Positions 41,110 to 49,073 of a stretch of DNA of 64,000 nt are shown one piece after another. This DNA is from an uncultured Alistipes sp. GTDB taxonomy: Bacteria; Bacteroidota; Bacteroidia; Bacteroidales; Rikenellaceae. The stretch lies in assembly GCA_944321765.1 (NCBI GenBank), contig CALUMQ010000026.1:124001-188000 (forward strand), in the 5' to 3' direction. The notes beneath the pieces are model-generated. The model had not been told where the DNA came from, made no database searches, and saw nothing but the letters and a program-made list of their open reading frames with translations. Both the position numbers and the translations under genes were made by a program. The stretch's first letter is position 1; each line of letters starts with the position of its first letter.

Positions 41110-42054
41110 ATGAAACGACTGCGGATTCTTTGTGCCCTGGCGGCCGCGGGGCTGCTTGCGGGATGCTTCAAGAAGGTCTCCTATGAGACGGACTATGTCC
41201 TCAAGCCGCTGGTTCAGACGCTGTCGGGCAATCCGACGGAGCCCGTTGCGGGGCTGAAGGCCTATGCGTTCAACGTCGATACGTCGCTCTATACGGTGGC
41301 CTCGTACGAGGATGCGCTGAACGGGGTTGTGAGCCTTCGCTCGAACCCTTCGGAGAAGCTCTCGACGCCGGCGGCCACGGGCGAGCCCTACGAACAGGAG
41401 GGTACCTCGGGGTGGGTGCGGCTGGCGCTTTCGCAGCCCACGCAGATGGTCGTGGCGGTGGATCCCGAGCACCGTCTCTATGCCTATACGCAGCAGACGC
41501 TCTCGCAGGGGCTTCCCAGTCTCTACGTGTCGCTGGTCTTCAAGCCGTGGAAGGAGGGCACCTCTTATGAGGAGGGGAAGTGGCGGTTCTGCAACGAGTT
41601 CTACGCGCCTCCCGCGACGCTCGACTGCTACATTGACCCGAAGGTGCAGCTGAGCGAGGGTGCCGAAGGGAGCACGATCGAGACGGTGAAGATCTACGCC
41701 TATGTGGTCGACACGACGTCGTGGTACCTTGCGTCGTACGACGATGCCGTCTCGGGGGTTATCACCTCGAAGGCCGACACGACCGTCACGCGGTCGAATC
41801 CCAATTTCCAGGCCTACTCCGACTCGGCGACGGGCCTCTACAAGATGTCGGTTACGGCCTCGCCGCTGATGCTCGTGGTGGCGGACCGCACGAACCGTCT
41901 CTACGCCTACACGCAGCGGGAGGTAGACCTGGCGGGGTCGTCGCCGACCTATTCGCTGCTGTTCCGTCCGTGGCGCCAGCTGTGGATCGAGCACGATACG
42001 GCCGACGACTGGGTGCTTGTCAATCCGGCGTATGCGCCCAGCGATACCCAATAA
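41110..42054 (+). CDS. Outer-membrane-type lipoprotein with a duplicated domain
   Basis: This 314-residue protein has a signal peptide with lipobox LLAGC, the Cys at about residue 19. It carries two copies of a domain of about 130 residues. The first has GLKAYAFNVDTSLYTVASYE and VVAVDPEHRLYAYTQQ; the second, after CYIDPKVQLS, has VKIYAYVVDTTSWYLASYDD and VVADRTNRLYAYTQRE. Both end in a K/RPW motif (VFKPWKE, LFRPWRQ). I do not recognise a family. It starts five bases after folK. The duplication and lipid anchor suggest a surface or periplasmic binding role, without further support. Confidence 0.82.
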   Translation: MKRLRILCALAAAGLLAGCFKKVSYETDYVLKPLVQTLSGNPTEPVAGLKAYAFNVDTSLYTVASYEDALNGVVSLRSNPSEKLSTPAATGEPYEQEGTSGWVRLALSQPTQMVVAVDPEHRLYAYTQQTLSQGLPSLYVSLVFKPWKEGTSYEEGKWRFCNEFYAPPATLDCYIDPKVQLSEGAEGSTIETVKIYAYVVDTTSWYLASYDDAVSGVITSKADTTVTRSNPNFQAYSDSATGLYKMSVTASPLMLVVADRTNRLYAYTQREVDLAGSSPTYSLLFRPWRQLWIEHDTADDWVLVNPAYAPSDTQ

Positions 42055-42069
42055 AAGACTCTTCAGGCG

Positions 42070-44106
42070 ATGAATACCACACAACGACATACGCTCCGGC
42101 TGCTGCGTTTTCTTGCGGCGCTGCTCTTCGTTCCGGGATTCTTGAGCCGGTGCGCGAGCATGATGACCCCTACGGGCGGACCTCGGGACTCGCTGCCGCC
42201 GGTCATCGTGGCGATGACGCCCGACAACTACGCGACGAATGCCCCGACGACCAACCTCGGGAAGATCTACATCGAGTTTGACGAGTTCGTGCAGCTGAAG
42301 GACCAGCAGAAGGAGTTCTTCACCTCACCGCAGATGAAGAAGAAGCCGACGCTGCTGATCCGCGGCCGGGGTGTCGTGGTCCAGATCCGCGACACGCTGC
42401 TTCCGAATACGACCTATGCGCTCAATTTCGGGAGCGCGATCTGCGACAACAACGAGGGCAACCCGCTGCACTCGATGCGCTACGTCTTCTCGACGGGTCC
42501 GACGATCGACTCGATGTTCATGTCGGGCTATACGGCCGACAGCTACAAGGCCGACTCGGCGTCGAAGAGCTTCATCTGGTTCTACCCGGTGGATTCGGTC
42601 GAGGAGGTGGGCGACTACGACTCCACGCTCTTCAAGTACAAGCCGGCGGTCATTGCGCGTGCGGAGAACAACGGCATCTTCCTTGCGCAGAACCTCAAGC
42701 CGATTCCCTACCGGATCTACGCCGTGCAGGACAAGAACGACAACCAGATGTACGAACCGGGCACGGACCAGGTGGGCTTCCTCTCCGAGACCTACAATCC
42801 TGCCGAGATGCCGGACTTTGCCCTGTGGTACGACTCGCTGCGGCGCTACGTGACGGCGGAGCCGCAGCTCTACTTCCGGATGTTCACCGACCGGGCGTTC
42901 CGGCGACAGATGCTGTCGGAGACCGCGCGACCGGAGCAGCACAAGGCGATGCTCTATTTCGGGGCTCCGCATCCGCAGATCACGCGGCTGCAGTTCGACA
43001 GCATTCCTGCGGAGCGTGTGATCGTCGATCCGCAGACCATCGGGCGCGACACGATCGCGCTGTGGTTCGACGTTCCCTCGGAGCAGCTTCCCGACACGAT
43101 CAAGGGGGAGATCACCTACTTCAAGCACGATACGGTCCGACGTCTCCAGGAGGTTACCGAGCCGTTGAAGCTGTCGTGGAAGTTTGTCGAGACGAAGGAG
43201 CAGGAGCGCGAGCGGGAGAAGCTCGAACGCGAGCGTCGCAAGGCCGAGGCTGCGGGCGAGGAGTGGCAGGAACCGGAGCCCGAGAATCCGTTCCGGTACA
43301 AGATGGAGAGCTCCGGGGAGGTGAATCCCGAGCGGCACCTGACGATCGATTTCGACTACCCGCTGACGCGCCTCGACTCGGCGCAGCTGCTGCTGACGCG
43401 CACGCTCGAGGACCAGACGATCGTGGATGTCCCGGTGCACATGGTGCGCGACACGGGAGAGCTGCGGCGGTGGTACGTGCAGGCCGACTGGCAGCTGGGC
43501 GGAGAGTACACGCTGACCATCCCCGAGGGTGCGATCACCGATGTGGCGGGCTTCACCAACGACTCGATCGTGGGGAAATATACGGTCAGCGACCCGGAGA
43601 AGTTCGCCACGGTGCTGATCCACGTCCGGGGGCGCGACGCGCAGACGAAATACATCGTCCAGCAGCTCGACGGCAGCGGCAAGCTGGTGCAGGAGAAGCG
43701 CGACGTGACGACGGGCGACATCCGTTTCAACTACGTGCCGGCCGGGGAGATCCGCTTCCGCGTGATCGAGGATCTGAACGGCAACGGACGCTGGGACACG
43801 GGGGATCTGGTGGCCCGGCGGCAGCCGGAGCGCACGGAGGTGTTCGTCAACGACACGGGAGAGGATGTCTTCTCGACGAAGGCCAACTGGGAGATCGAAT
43901 TCACGATGGACATGTCGCGGATCTTCGCTCCGGTGACGATGCAGACGCTGATCCGGCAGCTGGAGGAGCAGGAGCGTCAGCGCGTGCAGCGGGAGCTGGA
44001 GAAGCGCGCCAAGGAGCGCCCGGATCAGAAGCGCGCCGCCCAGACGCAGCAGAATGCGGGCAGCATGTTCAACTCGGCGGGCGACATGTTCAACACGTTC
44101 AGATAA
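42070..44106 (+). CDS. Ig-like (Big_5) domain lipoprotein
   Basis: This 678-residue envelope protein has an N-terminal hydrophobic segment ending FLSRCA, an acceptable lipobox cysteine at about 28, followed by TPTGGPRDSLPP. The bacterial Ig-like domain of the SbsA/Big_5 type starts there: VIVAMTPDNYATNAPTTNLG, with a FDEFVQL strand and an ALNFGSAICDNNEGNP phrase, which is the family signature for Bacteroidota Big_5 proteins. The C-terminus has charged helical segments (ETKEQEREREKLERERRKAE and LIRQLEEQERQRVQRELEKR). The function in the family is not established. It precedes the beta-barrel gene by six bases. Confidence 0.82.
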   Translation: MNTTQRHTLRLLRFLAALLFVPGFLSRCASMMTPTGGPRDSLPPVIVAMTPDNYATNAPTTNLGKIYIEFDEFVQLKDQQKEFFTSPQMKKKPTLLIRGRGVVVQIRDTLLPNTTYALNFGSAICDNNEGNPLHSMRYVFSTGPTIDSMFMSGYTADSYKADSASKSFIWFYPVDSVEEVGDYDSTLFKYKPAVIARAENNGIFLAQNLKPIPYRIYAVQDKNDNQMYEPGTDQVGFLSETYNPAEMPDFALWYDSLRRYVTAEPQLYFRMFTDRAFRRQMLSETARPEQHKAMLYFGAPHPQITRLQFDSIPAERVIVDPQTIGRDTIALWFDVPSEQLPDTIKGEITYFKHDTVRRLQEVTEPLKLSWKFVETKEQEREREKLERERRKAEAAGEEWQEPEPENPFRYKMESSGEVNPERHLTIDFDYPLTRLDSAQLLLTRTLEDQTIVDVPVHMVRDTGELRRWYVQADWQLGGEYTLTIPEGAITDVAGFTNDSIVGKYTVSDPEKFATVLIHVRGRDAQTKYIVQQLDGSGKLVQEKRDVTTGDIRFNYVPAGEIRFRVIEDLNGNGRWDTGDLVARRQPERTEVFVNDTGEDVFSTKANWEIEFTMDMSRIFAPVTMQTLIRQLEEQERQRVQRELEKRAKERPDQKRAAQTQQNAGSMFNSAGDMFNTFR

Positions 44107-44112
44107 GCATTT

Positions 44113-44919
44113 ATGAGATTGAGACGACATATCACGCTTCTCGGGCTGCTTCTGGCCGCGGCCGGGACATTTCCGGCGGCCGCGCAGCACACGCTGGGCT
44201 TCACGGCCGGCTACGGCATGGGCACGGGGCGTTTCCAGCCCCAGCAGGAGATGCGTGCGCAATGGGGCCTTTACAGCGGGGGTCTCACGTGGCGCTACTA
44301 CGGGAAGCAGCGGATCGTCGGGGCCTTCGGTCTCGATCTGGAGTTCCTTCAGCAGGGCTTTTCGTTTGCCATGAACGCCTCGCAGGTCGAGGAGAAGAAG
44401 GACTACATCTACTATACGCGCCACATCAACACGGTGATGCTTCCGGTGGTCTGGGCGCCGCACTTCTACATGATCCGGAACCACGTGCGGGTCTACCTGG
44501 AGGCTGCCGCGACCTTCTCCTACAACCTCTCGTCGACCTACGAGAACGCGCAGGCGCAGGCCTCGGGGGATCCGGACTGGAAGGGAACCTATCCGTTCAA
44601 GCTGCCGCGCGACAACCGCTGGGGCTACGGACTGGCCGGCGGCGGGGGCATCGCCTTTCTGATCGGCCGCATGGAGCTGAACTTCCGGGCGCGCTACTAC
44701 TTCGGGTATTCGGACATCGTACGCAACCGCAACCGGTATGCCGACAATGCGGACGACGGCCCCGAGAACCCCTTCTGGTCGACGCCCACGCGGTCGCCGC
44801 TTGACAACCTCATGATCTCCGTAGGGTTGAGCTACCGCTTCAACAAGGAGGGTTTCGAGGCGTGGAAGCCGCGGCCGAAACGCGAGAAGCGGAGCAAAGA
44901 GTTTAAATTCGGATTGTAA
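44113..44919 (+). CDS. Outer-membrane beta-barrel protein (PorT-like)
   Basis: This is a 268-residue small barrel. The signal peptide ends around FPAAAQ (residue 25). The mature part alternates aromatic and polar residues in strands such as HTLGFTAGYGMGTGRFQPQQ, TRHINTVMLPVVWAPHFYM and RVYLEAAATFSYNLSS, and the last strand NLMISVGLSYRF has the usual terminal aromatic, followed by a basic extension. The family is the outer-membrane beta-barrel/PorT type found in Bacteroidota. It lies between the Ig-like lipoprotein and rbfA, with short gaps, and is probably cotranscribed with the lipoprotein. Confidence 0.83.
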   Translation: MRLRRHITLLGLLLAAAGTFPAAAQHTLGFTAGYGMGTGRFQPQQEMRAQWGLYSGGLTWRYYGKQRIVGAFGLDLEFLQQGFSFAMNASQVEEKKDYIYYTRHINTVMLPVVWAPHFYMIRNHVRVYLEAAATFSYNLSSTYENAQAQASGDPDWKGTYPFKLPRDNRWGYGLAGGGGIAFLIGRMELNFRARYYFGYSDIVRNRNRYADNADDGPENPFWSTPTRSPLDNLMISVGLSYRFNKEGFEAWKPRPKREKRSKEFKFGL

Positions 44920-44930
44920 AACGTACAGCT

Positions 44931-45269
44931 ATGGAAACTACCCGTCAACAGAAAATCGCCAAACAGATTCAGAAGGATGTCTCGGAGATCTTTCAGAAGG
45001 AGGGTGCGGCCCTTGTGAGGGGGACGCTCGTCACGGTGACGGCCGTGCGTGTCTCTCCGGACTTCAGCTATGCGAAGATCTACGTGAGCGTCTTTCCGTT
45101 CGACCAGAGCGGCGCGGTGATGGAGCGCCTGGAGCACCAGAACCGCTTCGTGCGCGGGGCTCTGGGCCATCGGCTGCGCAACCAGCTGAAGAACATTCCC
45201 GAGATCCAGTTCTTCCTCGACGATTCGCTCGAATACATCGAGCACATCGAGAAGGCCCTCAAGGAGTAA
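44931..45269 (+). CDS. rbfA: 30S ribosome-binding factor A
   Basis: It binds the small ribosomal subunit late in 16S rRNA maturation. The 112 residues are the usual length. RQQKIAKQIQKDVSEIFQKE starts the KH-like fold, TVTAVRVSPDFSYAKIYVSV is the core strand pattern with the S-x-D, and ALGHRLRNQLKNIPEIQFFL precedes the final DDSLEYIEHIE, which matches the family C-terminus. It starts 11 bases after the beta-barrel gene and is followed by the FtsX-like permease. Confidence 0.95.
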   Translation: METTRQQKIAKQIQKDVSEIFQKEGAALVRGTLVTVTAVRVSPDFSYAKIYVSVFPFDQSGAVMERLEHQNRFVRGALGHRLRNQLKNIPEIQFFLDDSLEYIEHIEKALKE

Positions 45270-45317
45270 CGCCATCCGTCATCCGCCCGCCGATCCCAAC
45301 CCCAAATCCCGAACGCC

Positions 45318-46523
45318 GTGCTTGCTCGCTACTTTGCCCGCCGCTACCTGTTCTCCCCGCAATCGAAATCGGTCGTGAATCTGATTTCGGGGCTGAGCGT
45401 TGCGGCCGTGGCGATGCCCGTTGCGGCGATGATCATCCTGCTGTCGGTCTTCAACGGCTTCGAGACGCTCGTCAAGTCGATGTACTCGGCCTTCGATGCC
45501 GATCTGACGATTACGCCGCGCCAGGGCCAGACGTTCGAGACGTCGCGTATCGACACGGCGGCCCTTCGCCGCGTGGAGGGCGTCGCGGCCCTCTCGGGGG
45601 TGCTTGAACAGAGCGTGCTTCTCGAACGCGACGACCGCCAGGCCACGGCCACGATCCGCGGCGTCGACGACGCCTACGGGGAGGTCTTTCCGCTCGACGG
45701 GGCCATCACCTCGGGGCGGTGGGGCGTGCGTGTGGGAGACCTCGAACGACTGGTCCTCGGGCAGGCCATGGCGTGGTCGCTCAACATCCGCACGCTGGCC
45801 GATGCCGACGTGACGCTCTATGCCGTGCGTCGGGGCTCGTTCTCGACGCTGCTGCCGCTCGACAACTATACGCGGCGCACGGCGCGCGTGGGCGGGGTCT
45901 ACACGCTCGACCTCGACACGGAGCGCACCTACGTCCTCGCCTCGCTGCGCCTGGCGCAGGATCTTTTCGACTACCCCGGCCGGATCTCGTCGCTCGTGCT
46001 GCGCCTCTCGCCCGGCGCCGATGCCGCGCAGGTGCGCCAGGCGGTCGCCGCACAGGTCGGGGAGGAGTTCACGGTCCGTACGCGCGACGAACTGCGCGCC
46101 TCCTACTACCGGATCATGACCTACGAGAAGTGGGGCATCTTCTTCATCGCGCTGCTGGTGCTGCTCGTCGCATCGTTCTCGGTGGTGGGGGCTCTGTCGA
46201 TGCTGATCGTCGAGAAGCGCGACGATATCCGCACGCTGCGGGCGCTGGGTGCCGACGCCGGCTTCATCCGCGCGGTGTTCCGCACGGAGGGATACCTGAT
46301 CTGCGCGCTGGGCGGGGTGATCGGGCTGCTGCTCGGCGTTGTCCTGTGCCTCGTGCAGCAGCACTTCGGCGTGATCCAGATCCCCGCGGAGACATTCCTC
46401 ACGAAGAGCTACCCCGTAGAGTTCCGCTTTGCGGATCTGCTGGCCGTCGTTGCGGCCTTCGGGGCGGTCTCCGTGTTCCTCTCGCACCTCACCGTGCGGA
46501 GTATGATTAAAAACCGATCGTGA
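45318..46523 (+). CDS. FtsX/LolE-family ABC transporter permease
   Basis: It is probably the membrane part of lipoprotein-releasing or related export. The 401-residue protein has one N-terminal helix (LISGLSVAAVAMPVAAMIIL), a large periplasmic domain from about 55 to 265, and three C-terminal helices (GIFFIALLVLLVASFSVVGA, AVFRTEGYLICALGGVIGLL, LLAVVAAFGAVSVFLSHL). FARRYLFSPQSKSVVN is typical of Bacteroidota LolC/E members. The start codon is GTG 45318, 48 bases after rbfA. No ATP-binding partner gene is adjacent. The next gene starts two bases after its stop. Confidence 0.88.
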   Translation: MLARYFARRYLFSPQSKSVVNLISGLSVAAVAMPVAAMIILLSVFNGFETLVKSMYSAFDADLTITPRQGQTFETSRIDTAALRRVEGVAALSGVLEQSVLLERDDRQATATIRGVDDAYGEVFPLDGAITSGRWGVRVGDLERLVLGQAMAWSLNIRTLADADVTLYAVRRGSFSTLLPLDNYTRRTARVGGVYTLDLDTERTYVLASLRLAQDLFDYPGRISSLVLRLSPGADAAQVRQAVAAQVGEEFTVRTRDELRASYYRIMTYEKWGIFFIALLVLLVASFSVVGALSMLIVEKRDDIRTLRALGADAGFIRAVFRTEGYLICALGGVIGLLLGVVLCLVQQHFGVIQIPAETFLTKSYPVEFRFADLLAVVAAFGAVSVFLSHLTVRSMIKNRS

Positions 46524-46525
46524 CC

Positions 46526-47365
46526 ATGAAAAAGAGTCTTTTGGCGGCGGCCTCCTGCCTGCTGCTGTCGATACTGTTTGCGGGCTCGTGCTCGCGGCAC
46601 AAGATCATCCCCGACGGGGAGCTTGCGCAGATCTTCCACGATGCCTTTCTGACGAACGCCTACCTCAATGCGGAGCGTGTTTCGTCCGACTCGCTGCGGC
46701 TTTACGAACCGATCTTCGCGCGCTACGGCTATACGACGGAGGATGTGTACAACACGATCGGGAACTTCTCGAAGCGCAAGAGCGCCCGCCTGGGCGACGT
46801 TGTCGAGCGTGCGATCGACATGCTCGAAGAGGAGGGGAAGGTCTATGACCGGGAGGTTGCGATTCTCGACACGATCGACCATGTGGCGCAGCGCACCTTC
46901 ACGCGCGCGGTGGTGAGCGATTCGCTGATCCGCGTGACGTCGCTCCGCGACACGTCGCGGCTGAATCTCACCGTCGACCTTTCGCCGGGCGAATACCGCC
47001 TGTCGCTGGAGTACCGGATCGACTCGCTGGACCGGAATACGTCGCACGAGATCCGCGGGATCATGTGGGTCGAGCGCAGCAACGGCGTCCGGGACAACCT
47101 CTATTCGATTCCGCTGCGCCGGAACCGTACGGAGCGCCTTTCGCGGCGCTTCACGGTCGACACGATGCACCGGAAGCTGCGCATCTCGCTGCTGAACTTC
47201 TCCGGGGCCCCGCAGCGGCCGTCGATCACGGTCTCCGACCTGAAGGTCGAATATATTCCCCGCAAGGAGGAGGCAGTCGAACAACTCTACGAGCAGCAGC
47301 TCGCCATCCGTATCTTTGCCGATGAATTCTTCGGAGCAGCCCTTGCGAAGGATAGCCTCCAATAG
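46526..47365 (+). CDS. DUF4296 lipoprotein
   Basis: This 279-residue Bacteroidota protein has a signal peptide and a lipobox at LFAGSCS (Cys about 22). The N-terminal helical domain has DGELAQIFHDAFLTNAYLNA, then YEPIFARYGYTTEDVYNTI and LGDVVERAIDML; the C-terminal part is beta-rich with GEYRLSLEYRIDSLDRN and an RNRTERLSRRFTV segment. Domain DUF4296 has no known function. It begins two bases after the permease stop and overlaps a short open frame at its end, in the same transcript. Confidence 0.85.
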   Translation: MKKSLLAAASCLLLSILFAGSCSRHKIIPDGELAQIFHDAFLTNAYLNAERVSSDSLRLYEPIFARYGYTTEDVYNTIGNFSKRKSARLGDVVERAIDMLEEEGKVYDREVAILDTIDHVAQRTFTRAVVSDSLIRVTSLRDTSRLNLTVDLSPGEYRLSLEYRIDSLDRNTSHEIRGIMWVERSNGVRDNLYSIPLRRNRTERLSRRFTVDTMHRKLRISLLNFSGAPQRPSITVSDLKVEYIPRKEEAVEQLYEQQLAIRIFADEFFGAALAKDSLQ

Positions 47366-47678
47366 GCTCTGGACGTCGGGGGGGATTGTCCGCTGGCCGC
47401 TGGTGACGCTCTCGGCCGAGGGGCGTGTGCTGCGTATCGAGCGGTGCCCGGACCCGGACCGACGTGCCGGGACGGAGTTCTATGCGGGGCTGCTTGTCGG
47501 GGATTTCCCGGCCGATTACCGCCGGGCCTTCGACGCTCTGCTGACGCGGCTCTCCGAACCGCTGACCGAAACGCTTCCGCCGCTGCTGCGGCCGGGCGAA
47601 GGGGTGTGGGTGGTTCTTTCGGGCCTCGACTACGCGACGCTGCGCCTCACGCCGCAATCGCGGATCCTCCGTCTCTGA
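47322..47678 (+). CDS. Small unknown protein
   Basis: I do not recognise this 118-residue protein. It contains GIVRWPLVTLSAEGRVLRIE and FYAGLLVGDFPADYRRAFDA, with a C-terminal GVWVVLSGLDYATLRLTPQS. No signal peptide or membrane segment is seen, and the sequence looks globular. Its start overlaps the end of the DUF4296 gene by 44 bases, and a TATCTTTG (47311-47318) lies just upstream, which may be a promoter or chance. Overlap and even codon usage support it as a real gene. A TTG start at 47316 is also possible. Confidence 0.6.
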   Translation: MNSSEQPLRRIASNRLWTSGGIVRWPLVTLSAEGRVLRIERCPDPDRRAGTEFYAGLLVGDFPADYRRAFDALLTRLSEPLTETLPPLLRPGEGVWVVLSGLDYATLRLTPQSRILRL

Positions 47679-47875
47679 ACGGCCGGCCCGTCCCCATTCT
47701 CCAGCCGTCCCAGCCGTCCTAACTGTCCGAGCGTCCCGTCCCGTTTTGTCCCCGTCTCTGCTCCCTTTCCCGTCTTTGCTCCCGTCCCCGACCTGCTTCT
47801 GTCCCCCGTTTTCTTCCTCGCCCTGAACTTCGAGCGCCGCCTCTCCACCTTACCCCCCCCCTCCCGAAAAGAATA

Positions 47876-47905
47876 CCGCGCCCCGGAACCGATTCCGGGG
47901 CGCGG
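47876..47905. terminator. Bidirectional terminator between convergent genes
   Basis: A perfect 13-pair stem CCGCGCCCCGGAA / TTCCGGGGCGCGG with a four-base loop. Leftward it is followed by TATTCTTTTCGG, so it ends the galM operon; rightward it follows a pyrimidine-rich 200-base stretch after the small gene. No gene is seen between 47679 and 47929. Confidence 0.85.
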
Positions 47906-47929
47906 CTGTTGCTGCGGAGTTCTGACCGA

Positions 47930-49054
47930 CTACTTCTCGACCGAGAACTTGAAGGTGCAGTGACTCGTGTACTTCTCGCCGGGGCGCAGTACGACCGACG
48001 GCCACTGGGGTTTGTTGGGCGAGTCGGGGTAGTGCTGGGTCTCCAGGCAGATCGATGCCCGATGCGGATAGGCGATGCCGCCCTTTCCGACGACGGTTCC
48101 GTCGAGGAAGTTTCCGGTGTAGCACTGTACGCCCGGCTCACTGGTGTAGACCTCGAGGACGATGCCCGAGGCGGGCGAGAGGAGGCGTGCGGCGCATTTC
48201 GAGCTGTCGCCGGCGGTGTTGAGCACCCAGTTGTGGTCGTATCCGTGACCGTTGGCCAGCTGCTCGAAGGGCTCGTCGATACGCTCACCCACGACGGTCG
48301 GGGTGCGGAAATCCATCGGCGTACCCTCGACGGGGACGATCTCTCCGGTGGTCATGAAGGTCGAATCCACGGGGGTGTAGTTGTCGGCGTCGATCCAGAG
48401 CACATCCTGCATCGAGCCCTTGGCGGGATCTCCCGAGAGGCAGAAGTAGGAGTGGTTGGTCATGTTGATGATCGTCGGGGCGTCGGTTTCGGCCTCGTAG
48501 TCGATCTTCAGGGCGTTGTCGTCGGTGAGCGTGTAGGTCACCGTTGCCGTGACGTTGCCGGGGAAGTTCATGTCTCCGTCGGGCGATAGGAGCTTGAGGC
48601 GGAGGCTGTTGGGCGTCACCTGCTCCACGTCGTAGACCTTGTACTGCCACCCTTCGGGACCTCCGTGGAGGCAGTGGCCGTAGTTGTTTTTCGGGAGGTC
48701 GATGACCTTTCCGTCGAGTTCGAAGCGGCCCTGGCCGATACGGTTGGCATAGCGGCCGATCGTGGCGCCGAAGTCGGAGGGGACGTTTCGGTAGTCGTTG
48801 ATGTTGTCGAATCCGAGTACGACGTCACGCATCTTGCCGTCGCGGTCGGGGACCATCATCGAGACCAGACGGCCTCCGAAATTGGTGATGCAGGCCTCGG
48901 CTCCGGCGTTGTTCTTCAGTACGTAGAGGGCGGTCTGTTTGCCGTCGACCGAGGCGTTGAAGGCCTCGGGATCGAGCCCCGAGAGGGTTTTCTGCGGGGC
49001 TGTGGTGCAGGCGCCCATCAGGAGCGCTGCGGCCAGAATCGGGAAACGTTTCAT
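47930..49054 (-). CDS. galM: Aldose 1-epimerase (mutarotase), lipoprotein form
   Basis: It interconverts alpha and beta anomers of free sugars. The 374-residue protein has a lipoprotein signal ending LLMGACTT (Cys about 16), so it is exported and anchored, unlike most cytoplasmic GalM. Family motifs present are TNFGGRLVSMMVPDRDG, GRYANRIGQGRFELDGK, the NYGHCLHGGPEG segment with its catalytic His, NMTNHSYFCLSGDP with a second His, and the C-terminal CLETQHYPDSPN with the conserved Glu. It follows a GH2 glycosidase gene by 19 bases, so it likely works on sugars released by that enzyme in the periplasm. Confidence 0.93.
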   Translation of the reverse strand: MKRFPILAAALLMGACTTAPQKTLSGLDPEAFNASVDGKQTALYVLKNNAGAEACITNFGGRLVSMMVPDRDGKMRDVVLGFDNINDYRNVPSDFGATIGRYANRIGQGRFELDGKVIDLPKNNYGHCLHGGPEGWQYKVYDVEQVTPNSLRLKLLSPDGDMNFPGNVTATVTYTLTDDNALKIDYEAETDAPTIINMTNHSYFCLSGDPAKGSMQDVLWIDADNYTPVDSTFMTTGEIVPVEGTPMDFRTPTVVGERIDEPFEQLANGHGYDHNWVLNTAGDSSKCAARLLSPASGIVLEVYTSEPGVQCYTGNFLDGTVVGKGGIAYPHRASICLETQHYPDSPNKPQWPSVVLRPGEKYTSHCTFKFSVEK

Positions 49055-49073
49055 GAGTTTTTATTTTGTACCG

